DNA from: Streptomyces sp. MMBL 11-1
GTDB lineage: Bacteria > Actinomycetota > Actinomycetes > Streptomycetales > Streptomycetaceae
Length of the DNA: 64,000 nt
Reading direction: 5' to 3'
Assembly (NCBI RefSeq): GCF_028622875.1
Contig: NZ_CP117709.1
Span: 4,529,001-4,593,000, forward strand
Made by a program: the position numbers and the translations under genes. The notes under the pieces are model-generated. The model was not told the DNA's origin. It made no database searches and saw only the letters and a program-made list of their open reading frames with translations. Shown one piece after another: positions 19,248 through 28,862 of this stretch (the stretch's first letter is position 1; the number at the start of each line of letters is the position of its first letter).

Positions 19248-20086
19248 AGTTCCTCTGCCATCTTCTCGATCGTCTCCAGCGTCCTCTCCGGAGTGTATGC
19301 CTGGGCACGCAGAACGCTGTACCTTCCGAACAGGTTTCCGAGGTCTGGCTGTTCGGTGATGAAGAAGCTGCCGCCCTGACCTTCGATATACGCCAACTGC
19401 TTCCGCTCGGCCGTCTCCAGGAGAACGAAGGAGCCGTTGAGTCCTGCGTGGTCTTCGCGGTCAGGTGACATCAGTTGAATTCGCACGTGCCGGAGACGAG
19501 CTACCTCGGCGAGATGGTGCAGCTGTGCCTTAAGGATGCGCCGGTTGCCAATCGGGCGTGTGAGCGTGCTCAGTTCCAGTACGAAGCTGATGTCAGGGAG
19601 CGGCCTGCGGCCCAGCAATGTTTGCCGTGCCAGCCGCGCGGCTACCTTCTCTTCGATTTCATCGTCATCGTAGGTCGGGTGGGCGCTGGCGAACACGGCT
19701 CGCGCGTAGGCCTCGGTCTGGAGCAGCCCTGGCATCACGTGGGTCTCATATTCGTGACGGGCATGGGCTCCCGTCTCCTCCTCCGCGAACGGCGTGAACC
19801 AGCCCGGCAGCGGGCTGCGCTTCTTCGGCGGCTTCGGCGCGGCGACGATCAGTGCACCCTGTGCACCCAGGACCTCGTCCGCCCGCTGTACGAACACGCC
19901 CTTCGGCGGTCGCGCGCCGCGTTCCACCATCGCCACTTGCGACTTGGAGTAGCCGATCCGTTTGCCCAACTGCTCCTGGGACAGTCCGGCCAGCACGCGA
20001 AAGTGCCTGAGCAGCAGGCCGAACATCTCGGCGGCGCTTTCAGGCTGATCACTGGAGTGCACGGGCTCACCTCGGATGTACACCAC
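19244..20086 (-). CDS. XRE-family regulator with DUF5753 domain (DUF397 partner)
   Basis: 280 aa. The HTH is clear: AGLSQEQLGKRIGYSKSQVAMVERGARPP. The remainder is the DUF5753 domain (PLPGWFTPFAEEE, then YETHVMPGLLQTEAYARAV). Families of this kind include regulators of development and antibiotic production in Streptomyces. It overlaps the DUF397 gene by 4 nt and is divergent from the small gene at 20145. A palindrome between the two starts may be its operator. Confidence 0.9.
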   Translation of the reverse strand: MVYIRGEPVHSSDQPESAAEMFGLLLRHFRVLAGLSQEQLGKRIGYSKSQVAMVERGARPPKGVFVQRADEVLGAQGALIVAAPKPPKKRSPLPGWFTPFAEEETGAHARHEYETHVMPGLLQTEAYARAVFASAHPTYDDDEIEEKVAARLARQTLLGRRPLPDISFVLELSTLTRPIGNRRILKAQLHHLAEVARLRHVRIQLMSPDREDHAGLNGSFVLLETAERKQLAYIEGQGGSFFITEQPDLGNLFGRYSVLRAQAYTPERTLETIEKMAEEL

Positions 20087-20102
20087 TGTTCACAGCTTGC
20101 CT

Positions 20103-20116
20103 GTGACCCTGGTCAC
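20103..20116. promoter_or_regulatory. Candidate operator palindrome GTGACC-CT-GGTCAC
   Basis: A perfect 6-bp inverted repeat with a 2-bp centre in the 58-bp gap between the divergent XRE gene and the 20145 gene. The position suits control of both promoters; binding is inferred. Confidence 0.4.
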
Positions 20117-20144
20117 GGTACGTGTTCGGCGCAAAGCTGAGCGC

Positions 20145-20570
20145 ATGGAACTGAAGAATTCACCGGATCCGGTGCCCTCCTGGATCCCCGCCGCCGGCCA
20201 CGCCCTCCGCCACGTCGGCATCCACTTCGACGCCGTCCGTGCCATCGGGCTGCTCGGTGAGGAAATCGCGTACGAGGTCATGCAGTTCACCGATTTCCAG
20301 GCCGGCCCCATCGTCCGCTCCGGCATTGGCGAGCGCAGCATGTACTTCCTGCTCGCGCCCGGCACCGCTGCCGAGCACCGGTGGCCTCCCGGGGTGGAGG
20401 CGATGAGCCGGAACGCGCGGGGGGACGCGTTCGTCGGGGTTCCGGCGCTCGACGGCGGCACCTGGCCGCTGGACTGGCGGTCGCGGCCCACCGCCCAGGA
20501 CCCTTTCGTTGACGGTGGGTTGCTGCACGAGATGGCCTGGCTGCGGGCGGGGTGCGCCGTGCGGGAGTGA
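20145..20570 (+). CDS. Hypothetical protein next to XRE/DUF397 locus
   Basis: 141 aa from the ATG at 20145. The N-terminus PSWIPAAGHALRHVGIHFDAVR and the segment TDFQAGPIVRSG are recognisable as a Streptomyces-conserved type found near XRE regulators, but I know no function. It is soluble, with no transmembrane segment and no catalytic motif. Probably controlled by the divergent XRE protein. Confidence 0.65.
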   Translation: MELKNSPDPVPSWIPAAGHALRHVGIHFDAVRAIGLLGEEIAYEVMQFTDFQAGPIVRSGIGERSMYFLLAPGTAAEHRWPPGVEAMSRNARGDAFVGVPALDGGTWPLDWRSRPTAQDPFVDGGLLHEMAWLRAGCAVRE

Positions 20571-20599
20571 ACGAGGTCATTCCGTCGTTCTCGGGTGCG

Positions 20600-21298
20600 T
20601 CAGGCCGCCGGTGTGTAGCGGACGACGGTGTCCTCGCACGGCCCCTCGGCGTACACCTTCAGCGCTTCCAGCTCGCGGTCGTCCGCCGTGAGCTGCCAGC
20701 GGAGCTTGGTCGACACCCATTCCCCCGTATACCGGCACTGGACCTCCGGGGACGGTGGCATCCAGTCCGCCGGGTCCTTGTCCGCCTTCTGGCGGTTGGT
20801 GCGCGCCGTCACCGCGACCAGGGAGGTTTCCGCTCCCTGGTCGTTCGCGTAGGCCTCCCGTCGCGTCGCCGTCCACGCGGAGGCGCCGGAATCCCAGGCC
20901 TCGGCGGGCGCGACCATGTGGGTCACGTCGAGCGACCCGACGTCGGTGACCTCCTGGCCGTCGAAGTAGGACTTCCACCTGCCGCCGGTCAGCTTGCAGC
21001 CGGGCCCCACGGCCGGTGCGACGACCGCTTCGGCGAGGAGGACCTCGGCCCGGGTGTCGCATCCGTCCGTCGTGTCCTCCCCCGAGTTCCAGTGGCGGAA
21101 GGCCGAAGCGGTGTAGCCGGTGCGGTTCTCCTCGGTGACCTTCAGCAGGCCGACCGCGTCGGCCAGGGTCGTCACCTCCGCCACCGGAGCGGCCGGAGCT
21201 GCCTGAGCGGCGGGAGCTGCCTGAGTAGCGGAAGTCGGGAGAAGGGGGGCGAGGGCGAGGGCGAGCGCGCAGATACCGCGCGCGAGGTTCTTGATCAC
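20600..21298 (-). CDS. Secreted HNH-type nuclease (DUF1524-like)
   Basis: 232 aa from a GTG. A signal peptide (ALALALAPLLPTSATQA) is followed by an Ala/Pro linker. The catalytic region has the family layout: strand-turn LDVTHMVAPAEAWDSGA with the conserved His, then AYANDQ, then NRQKADKDPADWMPP with the closing Asn/Lys. Four cysteines could form disulfides outside the cell. Related proteins in Streptomyces are extracellular nucleases. It stands alone. Confidence 0.85.
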   Translation of the reverse strand: MIKNLARGICALALALAPLLPTSATQAAPAAQAAPAAPVAEVTTLADAVGLLKVTEENRTGYTASAFRHWNSGEDTTDGCDTRAEVLLAEAVVAPAVGPGCKLTGGRWKSYFDGQEVTDVGSLDVTHMVAPAEAWDSGASAWTATRREAYANDQGAETSLVAVTARTNRQKADKDPADWMPPSPEVQCRYTGEWVSTKLRWQLTADDRELEALKVYAEGPCEDTVVRYTPAA

Positions 21299-21495
21299 CA
21301 GCGCGTTCTACCGGCCGCGCCCCGCCTTCGCGCGGCCCACGCCTCCGCAATCACCCTTACGAGCACGCGAGTTCACCGGAGAAACGCTTCCGCAGCCCGC
21401 GCTCAGCGCCCCCGGGCCACCTCGCCCCCCGCCGGGTCACCTCGCCCCCCGGGTCACCTCGCCCCCGGGGCCGCATTGCCCCCCGCCGACCGCGC

Positions 21496-22275
21496 CTACC
21501 GGAGGGCGACCCGGTCCCCGGACGACGAACTCGGGCCGGCCGTCGTGTTGCCGTAGTACGTCCACCGCCACGTCCCCGCGCCGGTGGCCTTCACCGTGGT
21601 CTTCAGTGTCCCCGTCTTGCTCGACGTCGCCTTCTTGACCGTCTTGTACGAGGAGGAGCCGGCCGCCTTGAACTGAAGGCTCACCGAGCGGCCCTCGTAC
21701 CCCTGGTACGTGTGCGTGTCCCAGTTCGCCCGGCTGACCTTTCCGGTCACGGTGATCGTCTTTCCCTTCACGACCGGCTCGGGCGAGGCGTTGACCGTGA
21801 GACGGGTGGCCCGCTTCACCTGCAACGGGAGCTTCTCGTCGTCGATGTCCACGGCGCCCTTGGGGAGGTACAGCTGCGCGGCGGTCTTCCAGGTGCCGGC
21901 GTCCTCGTTCCCGAAGTCGTAGTGCCTCGGGTCGATGGTCAGCCACTCCTCGAAGTCGCAGATCCCTTTCGCCTTGTTCACGACCACGCAGTCGTTGACG
22001 AGGATGGAATTCCACAGCGTCTCGCTGGAGCCGAGCTTGCCCCGGTAGGGGAACACCGTCGGGTGGGACTTGTGCTTGAGTTTGGTCGTCATCCGGAAGG
22101 TCACGTACAGCTCGACCTCCTTCTTGACCCCGATCACGATCGGCTTGCCGCCGTTCACCGTGACCCGGCTGAAGGCGACTCCGCCCTCCGCCGCCCCGGC
22201 CGGCACGGCCGCCACTCCGGTGAACACGGCTGCGGCCGCACCGGCCACCACCGCTCTCCGCGTCGCTCGCTTCAT
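21496..22275 (-). CDS. Secreted Ig-like/beta-rich protein
   Basis: 259 aa from the ATG at 22275; a GTG nine bases upstream is also possible. A signal peptide (RRAVVAGAAAAVFTGVAA...AGA) precedes beta-rich repeats. The C-terminal part (VVKGKTITVTGKVSRANW, then GTWRWTYYGNTTAGPSSS) has the feel of bacterial Ig-like domains found in Streptomyces secreted proteins. No catalytic motif is seen. Confidence 0.65.
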   Translation of the reverse strand: MKRATRRAVVAGAAAAVFTGVAAVPAGAAEGGVAFSRVTVNGGKPIVIGVKKEVELYVTFRMTTKLKHKSHPTVFPYRGKLGSSETLWNSILVNDCVVVNKAKGICDFEEWLTIDPRHYDFGNEDAGTWKTAAQLYLPKGAVDIDDEKLPLQVKRATRLTVNASPEPVVKGKTITVTGKVSRANWDTHTYQGYEGRSVSLQFKAAGSSSYKTVKKATSSKTGTLKTTVKATGAGTWRWTYYGNTTAGPSSSSGDRVALR

Positions 22276-22475
22276 GATCTTCACGTCGAAACCCGTCCTC
22301 TCCCCAGCCGCCCGGGGCCGCGCGCGCAGGCGCGCCTGCCCGAGGTTTTCCTCGCGGCTGACCAGGAGACCAGGGAGGGAGGTGCGCGGTTGTGCGCGGG
22401 GCTGCAACGATTTGGTCACCCCGGTTCGGCCGCGCTCCGGTTCTGTGGTGGGCCAAGGGGGGGCGAACGGTGAGA

Positions 22476-22807
22476 TCAGAGGGATCGATAGATCTCGCGC
22501 CGATGGCCGACGGCGAGTACCCAGACGATGAGCCGACCGCCCTCCACGGTGTAGACGGCCCGGTAGTCACCTGCTCGGAGAGGCCATCGTGCCTCGTGGC
22601 CCTGGAGCGGCTTGACGTCGAACGCCGAGAGGTCTCCCGTGTCCAACGCTTTCTGGAGGTCTGCCAGGCGTCGATGTCCACGAGGACCGCTTCACTCTTG
22701 CCTCGGCGGGTGATGATCGTGGGCGTCTCGTCACGGCGCGCGCGGTCGGTGACGTCCGCGAGGTGCTTGCGTACCTCTGCCATGGATTCGGTCACGGGCT
22801 CACGCAT
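22476..22807 (-). pseudogene. Collapsed type II toxin-antitoxin module (Phd/YefM antitoxin + RelE toxin remnant)
   Basis: From the ATG at 22807 the frame encodes a Phd/YefM-type antitoxin N-terminus (AEVRKHLADVTDRARRDET, then TIITRRGKSEAVLVDIDAW). Just after, in a different frame, sits the C-terminal half of a RelE/ParE-type toxin: WPLRAGDYRAVYTVEGG, LIVWVLAVGHRREIYRSL and a stop at 22476. The antitoxin C-terminus and toxin N-terminus are both missing. A single internal deletion of roughly 150-250 bp with frame loss near 22660 explains it. Neither gene should work. Confidence 0.8.
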
Positions 22808-22820
22808 GCACGCCAATGTG

Positions 22821-22847
22821 GCAGATGTAGCAGATGTAGCAGATGTA
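22821..22847. repeat. Three tandem 9-bp repeats (GCAGATGTA)
   Basis: Three perfect contiguous copies just upstream of the toxin-antitoxin remnant's start. They lie where the module's promoter/operator would be expected and are AT-richer than the surroundings. Confidence 0.8.
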
Positions 22848-23056
22848 CATATGTTTCCCTTGGTTGAGCGGAGAGTGCTGGAAGGTAACTCTCTGCGGGG
22901 CGGTGGTCGTGTCATCACGCTCCGTACGCTCGGGTTCTCGCAGCGCATAGGGCGGCCCCCGGGGGTGTAGAAGCACCTGCCCGAGGGCCTTCACCACTAG
23001 GCAGTTTCTTACGGATCACTGCGCTAGACACGAGCTGTTGGTGGTGTGATGGCTTC

Positions 23057-23368
23057 ATGCGACCCGAGCACTGTGTGACCAGGAACCACATCGAGGTGTG
23101 GCAAGAACGGGTGCTGCCGTCGGGACCGGAACGGATCAGGTTCGGGACGGTGCTGCGGGGCTCGCTCCTGCCGATCGTGGTCTGGGCCGGAGCCGCGTGC
23201 TTCGTGTACTTCGTCTACAACCCGCTCGTGGCGACGGTCCTCGGCGGTCTCTTCGTGTTGTCGTTCATCGCGGGGTTCGCGCTGCGTCGCAGGGCGAAGC
23301 ACTCGGTTCGCTGCAGCGTCTACGGTGCGCTGGGCGGAGTGCTCGACAAGTCCATGGCTGGGTTCTGA
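23057..23368 (+). CDS. Small membrane protein
   Basis: 103 aa. A polar N-terminus is followed by two hydrophobic segments close together (RGSLLPIVVWAGAACFVYFV and ATVLGGLFVLSFIAGFAL), then a basic stretch (RRRAKHS). No known motif. Confidence 0.55.
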   Translation: MRPEHCVTRNHIEVWQERVLPSGPERIRFGTVLRGSLLPIVVWAGAACFVYFVYNPLVATVLGGLFVLSFIAGFALRRRAKHSVRCSVYGALGGVLDKSMAGF

Positions 23369-23477
23369 GGCGTTGCGGCACAGGCGGCCCATCGTTGTAC
23401 TGAGCGTGTTGACCGACGCCCAGTGGGCCAGGCGGACGCCGATGAGGACCTGAGCTCGGTGGAGAGAGGGCTCCCGG

Positions 23478-24263
23478 TTACGGGACCCGGGCCACGGCCA
23501 CGTAGATACCGCTGAACTCCTGGGCGGGCGCGGGCGTGCCGTTGAACCACTCCGGGGCCTTCACCAGGCCGGGGGCGACGATCTCCAGGCCCTCGAAGAA
23601 CCGCGCGAACTCCTCGCGGCTCCGCAGGGCCAGCTGGATGCCGCCCTTCTTGTATTCGTCCTCGCTCTGCTGGCCGACCTCCTCGTTCACGTCGGACGCT
23701 CCGTGGGACAGCACGACGTAACTGCCGGGTGCCATGGCGTTCGTGAACGTACGGACGATGCCGATCGGGTCCTCGGCGTCAGGGAGGAAGTGGAGCAGAC
23801 CGAGGAGTGACAGGGCTATCGGGCGGTCGAAGTCCAGGGTCTCGCGTGCCGCGTCGAGGATGACCGCGGGCTCGCGGACGTCGGCGTGGACGTAGTTGGT
23901 GACGCCCTCGGGCCGGCTGATCAGCAGGGCTTCCGCGTGGCGCAGGACGATGGGGTCGTTGTCGCAGTAGACGACCCGGGCGGAGGGCCGGATCTCCTGG
24001 GCCGTCTGGTGCAGGTTCGGCGCGGTGGGGATGCCCGTCCCGATGTCGAGGAACTGCGTCACGCCCTCGCCCGCCAGCCAGGCCGTCGCGCGGTTCATGA
24101 AGGAGCGCTGCTGCCGGGCGCCGACCTTCGCCTCGGCGGGCAGGAGATCGGCCACCTGCTGGTCCACCGGGTAGTTGTCCTTGCCGCCGAGCAGCGCGTC
24201 GTAGACCCGGGCCGAGTGGGGCTTGCTGGTGTCGATCGGAGGGTGGGGCGTCGCTGCCGTCAT
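23478..24263 (-). CDS. SAM-dependent methyltransferase, DUF574/SAV2177 type
   Basis: 261 aa from the ATG at 24263, which has AGGAG upstream. Family signature KPHSARVYDALLGGKDNYPVD, SAM loop FLDIGTGIPTAPN, acidic motif VYCDNDPIVL, and FFEGLEIVAPGLV near the end. It is a paralogue of the 6875-7681 gene but is not linked to an XRE gene here. Much longer open frames that run across it are read-through artefacts. Confidence 0.9.
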   Translation of the reverse strand: MTAATPHPPIDTSKPHSARVYDALLGGKDNYPVDQQVADLLPAEAKVGARQQRSFMNRATAWLAGEGVTQFLDIGTGIPTAPNLHQTAQEIRPSARVVYCDNDPIVLRHAEALLISRPEGVTNYVHADVREPAVILDAARETLDFDRPIALSLLGLLHFLPDAEDPIGIVRTFTNAMAPGSYVVLSHGASDVNEEVGQQSEDEYKKGGIQLALRSREEFARFFEGLEIVAPGLVKAPEWFNGTPAPAQEFSGIYVAVARVP

Positions 24264-24530
24264 GCCGGACTCCTGATGCACGTGATGTGGACCAATCGGT
24301 CGACGCAGTCTGCCACAGCAATACCGGTGCACCGGAAGGGTGTTCGGGCCACGGCGCTTCCCCCGTGACGGCCCTGCGGTCACGCCCGTACGCACGCGCC
24401 TCCGCCCCCGCCTCCGGCCCGCCATCGTCCCTGTCTCCGCCCGCGCCTCCGCCCGCGCCTCCGGCCTGCCTCCGCCCTCGCAGGGCCTCCGCGTTGACCC
24501 CGTACGGCGTGCGCGCCGAAGATCGCTGGT

Positions 24531-25583
24531 GTGAACCACCCTTCTGACATGCCGCCGCCCCCGCCTCCCCCGAATCCCTGGTCCGCTCCGTCGTCCTCCG
24601 CCGAACCGCCCCGCCCGCCCGACTCGCCCTGGCAGGGCTGGGACCGGCCCCCGGAGTGGAGCCGCCCGGCAACCGGACCGGTGCGTGCGCCCTCGGGCTC
24701 CCGCTACGACGAGCAGGGGCGCAACGGTCAGGGCGGACGGTTCGGCTGGCTGGGCGAACTGCTGCTCGCCCTTCTGCTGGTCGTCCTGGGTGTACTGGCC
24801 GTCAGCGCGGTCGGCGCGGTCATCGCCCACGTGCTGGACGCGGGGCCCGCCTCGCCCGACAGCGAGATCTTCTTCGAGGACCCGGTCGCGGATCTGGCCG
24901 TACAACTCCTCGGCATCGCGATCGGCATACCCATCGTCCTGTGGGTCGCCCGCGGTATCGGCCGGCGCCCGGCCGGGACCGTGTCCTCCGTCCTGGGGCG
25001 GCTGCGCTGGGGCTGGACGGGCCGCTGCGCGGCCGTGGGCTTCCCGTTGATGGCCGTACAGATGGGCCTGCTGATCGCCTGGACCTGGGACGCGGAACCG
25101 CTCACGGAGTCCGGTGCCGGCTTCCCGGGCTGGCCGTACTTCCTGCTGAGCCTGGCCGTGGTGCTGGCGCTCGTCCCGTTCCAGGCCGCCGCCGAGGAGT
25201 ACGTCTTCCGGGGCTGGCTGGTCCAGGTCATCGGGCGGGCCGTGCGTTCGCCCTGGCCCGCGATCGTCCTCGCGTCCCTCCTGTTCGCCCTGGCCCACGG
25301 GTTCGGCGAACTCTCCGGCTTCCTCCTGCTGCTCTACTCGGCGCTGTGGTGGGGCTGGCTGGTGATCCGTACCGGCGGTCTCGAAGCGGTGATCGTCCTG
25401 CACGTCGCCAACAACGTGCTGGCGTTCGGCTTGGCGGCGGGCTTCGGGGTACTCGACGACAGCGGCACCGCGGCCGACGCCCCGTGGCAGGCCCTCGTCC
25501 TCGAACTCGTCTTCGCCCCGCTGTACTGCTTGACCATCGCGAAGATCGCCGGACGACGCGGCATCGAGCGGGTCAGCCCCTGA
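24531..25583 (+). CDS. CPBP-family intramembrane metalloprotease
   Basis: 350 aa from a GTG. A Pro-rich cytoplasmic N-terminus (about 70 residues) precedes six to eight membrane segments. The three CPBP/Abi motifs are present: EExxxR in AAEEYVFRG, FxxxH in FALAH, and HxxxN in HVANN. These proteases cleave or process membrane-embedded substrates; some act in bacteriocin immunity. No precursor or bacteriocin gene is adjacent. Confidence 0.9.
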   Translation: MNHPSDMPPPPPPPNPWSAPSSSAEPPRPPDSPWQGWDRPPEWSRPATGPVRAPSGSRYDEQGRNGQGGRFGWLGELLLALLLVVLGVLAVSAVGAVIAHVLDAGPASPDSEIFFEDPVADLAVQLLGIAIGIPIVLWVARGIGRRPAGTVSSVLGRLRWGWTGRCAAVGFPLMAVQMGLLIAWTWDAEPLTESGAGFPGWPYFLLSLAVVLALVPFQAAAEEYVFRGWLVQVIGRAVRSPWPAIVLASLLFALAHGFGELSGFLLLLYSALWWGWLVIRTGGLEAVIVLHVANNVLAFGLAAGFGVLDDSGTAADAPWQALVLELVFAPLYCLTIAKIAGRRGIERVSP

Positions 25584-25624
25584 CGGTCTCTTCCTCCCGG
25601 GGGCCGGGGGGGCCGGGGGCCGCC

Positions 25625-26824
25625 TCACGTCGCGTTCAGCGCCACCGTCGGGTGCAGGCGGGAGGCGCGGACCGCCGGGTAGAGGCCCGCGACCACGCCG
25701 ATCAGCAGGGTCGCGGCCAGGCCGCCCGCCAGGGACCAGGGCGGGACCACCGCCGTCCACCCCTGCGCCCGAGCGAACCCGTACGTGGCCACCGAACCCA
25801 GCAACGCGCCCGCGACGCCGCCCAGCGCGGACAGGAGCAGCGACTCGGTCAGGAACTGGAGCCGGATCGCGTTGCGCGTCGCACCCAGCGAGCGGCGCAG
25901 CCCGATCTCCTGGCGGCGCTCCAGCACGGAGATGACCATCGTGTTGGCGACGCCCACCCCGCCGACCAGGAGGGCCACCGCGCCCAGCCCGAGCATCAGG
26001 GTGGTCAGCCCCTTGTCGGCGGCGGCGCGGGCGGCCAGCGCGTCCGAGGGGCGCGAGACCCGGACACCGGCCTCGTTGCCGGGGCTGACCGTGCGGGCCA
26101 GCACCGCCCGCACGTCCTCGACCGAGTCGTCCGAGGAGCGCTCGAAGATCGTGGTGGGGCGCCCGTCGAAGCCGAAGTAGCGTGTCGCGGCGGGGAATCC
26201 GATCAGGGCCACCCGGTCCAGGGTCGGGGCCAGCTCGACGGGCCGGAGGATTCCGACGACGACGAACCGGGTGTCGTTCAGCATGATCGTCTCGCCGGGG
26301 CGGGTGATGCCGAGGCGGTCCGCCGCCACCGAGCCCAGGACGGTGGTGGGCAGGCGCTCGCCGGCCGGGGTCAGCCAGGTGCCCCGCGCCACCTCGCCAC
26401 CGAGCGTGGAGAGCAGATCGGTCCGGGCCGCCTGGGTGGTGACCCCGGCGGTGCGCTCCTCGGGGACGACGTCGCTGCGGCGGATGCGGGCGTCGACCTC
26501 GGCGGTGGCCGTGGCGTGCCGCACCGGGCCGATCCGCTCGACCATCGCCACAGCGTTCCTGGGCAGTTCGACCGCGCCCCCGAGCGGGTCCTCGGCCGCC
26601 TCGACGGTGAGGAGGTTGGTGCCGAGCCGGTCCAGCCGGGACATCAGGTCCGCGCGGCTCGACTCGGACAGGCCGACGACCGCGACCATCGTCGCGATGC
26701 CGATGGCGATCCCGAGCGCCGAGAGCACCACCCGGGCCCGGCGCGCCCGCAGGCCGACCGCGCCGACGCGCAGGATGTCCCGGGGGGAGAGGCGGGCGGG
26801 CTTGAGGTCGTGGGTACGGGTCAT
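25625..26824 (-). CDS. ABC transporter permease, MacB/FtsX type
   Basis: 399 aa from the ATG at 26824, overlapping the stop of the ATPase gene (ATGA). One N-terminal membrane segment ([20 protein letters not shown]), a large MacB-type extracytoplasmic domain, then three C-terminal segments with the FtsX consensus ([20 protein letters not shown] and [11 protein letters not shown]). With the ATPase (26821-27780) and adaptor (27777-28862) it forms a MacAB-like efflux or mechanotransmission pump, likely for peptides, antibiotics or lipoproteins. Confidence 0.93.
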   Translation of the reverse strand: MTRTHDLKPARLSPRDILRVGAVGLRARRARVVLSALGIAIGIATMVAVVGLSESSRADLMSRLDRLGTNLLTVEAAEDPLGGAVELPRNAVAMVERIGPVRHATATAEVDARIRRSDVVPEERTAGVTTQAARTDLLSTLGGEVARGTWLTPAGERLPTTVLGSVAADRLGITRPGETIMLNDTRFVVVGILRPVELAPTLDRVALIGFPAATRYFGFDGRPTTIFERSSDDSVEDVRAVLARTVSPGNEAGVRVSRPSDALAARAAADKGLTTLMLGLGAVALLVGGVGVANTMVISVLERRQEIGLRRSLGATRNAIRLQFLTESLLLSALGGVAGALLGSVATYGFARAQGWTAVVPPWSLAGGLAATLLIGVVAGLYPAVRASRLHPTVALNAT

Positions 26825-27780
26825 GCGCCGGCCTCCGTACGTGGGGTGGAGCGGAGGTCGTCCGGTGTACGTGGCGTGGGACCGGCCTCCGTACATGGGG
26901 TGGAGCGGGGGCCATCCGGTGTACGTGGCGTGGGACCGGCCTCCGTACGTGGGGTGGAGCGGGGGCCATCCGGTGTAGGTGCGGAGGAGCGTTCGTCCGC
27001 CACGATCTCGCCGTCCCTGAAGCGGACCCGGCGCGGCAGCGAGGCCGCGATCCCGTGATCGTGGGTGATCACGCACACCGTGGTGCCGGACGCGTTCAGC
27101 TCGTGCAGCAGCTCCATGACGATCTCGCCCGATGCGGTGTCCAGCGCCCCGGTCGGCTCGTCCGCCAGCAGCAGCCGGACCTCTCCCACCAGGGCGCGGG
27201 CGATGGCCACGCGCTGCTTCTCGCCGCCGGACAGCTCGTTCGGGGTGTGCGAGGCCCGGTGGTCCAGCCGTACGCGGGCCAGCGCCTCGCGCGCCCGGTC
27301 GCGCCGCTCCCGGGAGGAGACGCCCGTGTACAGCAGCCCGTCGGCGACGTTGTCCAGCGCGTCGCGGCCCGCCGCCAGGTGGAAGTGCTGGAACACGAAG
27401 CCGATGTGGCGGGCGCGCAGGGCGGAGAGCCGGGCGTCGGAGAGCGCGGACACGTCGTACCCGGCGACCTGGACCGTACCCGTGGTGGGCCGGTCCAGGG
27501 TGCCCATGATGTTGAGCATCGTGGACTTCCCGGAGCCGGACGGGCCGACCACCGCGAGGAGTTCGCCCTCGTGGACCGTGAGGTTCACGGCGCGCAGGGC
27601 GTGAACACCGCCGGGGTAGGACTTCGTGGCGTCCCGGAGTTCGACGACGGGGGCCGGGCCGGGGGGCAGGCTGGGGGCCGGTGCGGGGCCCGGGTCGGGA
27701 GCCGGTGCGGGGGCCGGGTCGGGGGCCCGGCGGTTCTCGGGGGTCCGGCGGTTCTCGGGGGTCCGGGAGGGCGGGGTCAT
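26821..27780 (-). CDS. ABC transporter ATP-binding protein, MacB type
   Basis: 319 aa. Walker [10 protein letters not shown], signature LSGGEKQR, Walker B/D-loop [12 protein letters not shown] and switch His in ITHDHG. The N-terminus has a Pro/Ala tract. The C-terminus carries an extra tail of three 18-residue repeats ([17 protein letters not shown]), encoded by a 54-bp minisatellite. It is coupled by ATGA overlaps to the adaptor gene upstream and the permease downstream. Confidence 0.95.
   Translation of the reverse strand: MTPPSRTPENRRTPENRRAPDPAPAPAPDPGPAPAPSLPPGPAPVVELRDATKSYPGGVHALRAVNLTVHEGELLAVVGPSGSGKSTMLNIMGTLDRPTTGTVQVAGYDVSALSDARLSALRARHIGFVFQHFHLAAGRDALDNVADGLLYTGVSSRERRDRAREALARVRLDHRASHTPNELSGGEKQRVAIARALVGEVRLLLADEPTGALDTASGEIVMELLHELNASGTTVCVITHDHGIAASLPRRVRFRDGEIVADERSSAPTPDGPRSTPRTEAGPTPRTPDGPRSTPCTEAGPTPRTPDDLRSTPRTEAGA
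26828..26985. repeat. 54-bp minisatellite at the 3' end of the ABC ATPase gene
   Basis: Three copies at 26828, 26882 and 26936 (the last slightly short), each starting CCGGCCTCCGTAC. The period is exactly 54 bp, so the frame is kept. Copies differ by a few substitutions (CGTGGGG/CATGGGG; GGAGGTCG/GGGGCCAT). Confidence 0.9.
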
Positions 27781-28862
27781 GGCTTCGCCACCCCCACCTT
27801 CATGCCCTCGCGCAGTTCCGCGCCGCTGACCTCGATCTGCCCGTCGGCCGTCATGCCCGTCTCCACCCGGACCATCCTGGAGGTCGTGCCCCGGACGATC
27901 TGGAGCCCGTACCCGCCGTTCTCGCCGCGCAGCGCCACCACCGCCTCGACCGGCACCGCGAGAACCCCCTCGCGGGCCTCGCTGATGAACGTCACGCTCG
28001 CCACCGCCTCGGCGTCCTCGCCGGAGGCCGCGCCGGGGCCTCCGGCGAGGACGACCTCGACGGTGATGCCCTCCTGGGTCTCGGCCTCGGTGCCGCCCTC
28101 CTCGGGGCGTACCGTCCCGGCGACCTTCCCGGCCACGGTCTTCCCGCTGGGCAGGGCCACCTCCACCTTCGTGCCGCGTGCGGTGAGAGCGCCGTCGGCC
28201 TGGTCCAGGCGGGCCCGGACGACCGGCTTGGTGGAGGCGATCGTCAGGACGGGCCCGTCCGGCCCGACCTGGTCGGCGAGGGCCGCGTCGGCGGAGACCA
28301 CCTTGACCTCGCCGGGCTGGAAGACGACGTCGCCCCGGCCGACCCTGCCGGTGGTCTCCCGGTTGAGGTGCTTCTGCCACCGCTTGACGGCGGCCTCGGT
28401 GTCCCTGCCGTACTCCGTGTCGACGTACAGCCCGGCCCCGTAACCCAAGTCCCGCAGATTGCGCTCCAGTTGGAGGACATCGCTGCCCCGGTCGCCCGTC
28501 TTCATCTCGCGGAACGCCGGGACCGGCCCGTAGAGGAGCGTGACCGGCTTGTCGTTCAGCTCGTACAGGGGCTGCCCCCGCGTCACGGTCTTCCCCTCGA
28601 CGGCCGCCACGGTGACCGTGCCCTCCACGGCGGCCTTGACGGCGCGGCGCTGGGCGAAGTCGATCCTGCCGTCGACGGTCTTGGAGAGGACGAGGTCGGT
28701 GCGGACGACGGTGGCAGTGGCGGGCGGCAGTCCGCCGCCCCTGCCGGAGGCGTTCGCGTCGTCGCCCTTCCCGAGGAACGGAACGCCTCCGGAGAGACCG
28801 ACGGCGACCACGGCGGCGGCGGCCACCGCGCCGAGCGCGACGCAGGAGGTACGGCGCTTCAC
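27777..28862 (-). CDS. Efflux adaptor (HlyD/MacA-like) with peptidoglycan-binding motif
   Basis: 361 aa from a GTG that overlaps the upstream stop (GTGA). An N-terminal membrane anchor is followed by a lipoyl/barrel-sandwich strand ([20 protein letters not shown]). A PG_binding_1-like insert comes next ([19 protein letters not shown], then [13 protein letters not shown]), then a beta-barrel ([21 protein letters not shown]) and a C-terminal MacA-like end. In Gram-positive bacteria such adaptors link an ABC pump to the wall. Confidence 0.9.
   Translation of the reverse strand: MKRRTSCVALGAVAAAAVVAVGLSGGVPFLGKGDDANASGRGGGLPPATATVVRTDLVLSKTVDGRIDFAQRRAVKAAVEGTVTVAAVEGKTVTRGQPLYELNDKPVTLLYGPVPAFREMKTGDRGSDVLQLERNLRDLGYGAGLYVDTEYGRDTEAAVKRWQKHLNRETTGRVGRGDVVFQPGEVKVVSADAALADQVGPDGPVLTIASTKPVVRARLDQADGALTARGTKVEVALPSGKTVAGKVAGTVRPEEGGTEAETQEGITVEVVLAGGPGAASGEDAEAVASVTFISEAREGVLAVPVEAVVALRGENGGYGLQIVRGTTSRMVRVETGMTADGQIEVSGAELREGMKVGVAKP

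Noticed and set aside
23478..26969. 1163-aa minus-strand frame covering CPBP and ABC genes
   Set aside because: Only its last 261 codons (from 24263) have real protein character; the rest is an antisense shadow.
24656..27058. 800-aa plus-strand frame
   Set aside because: Antisense to the ABC operon and out of frame with the CPBP gene; low-complexity Arg/Gly composition.
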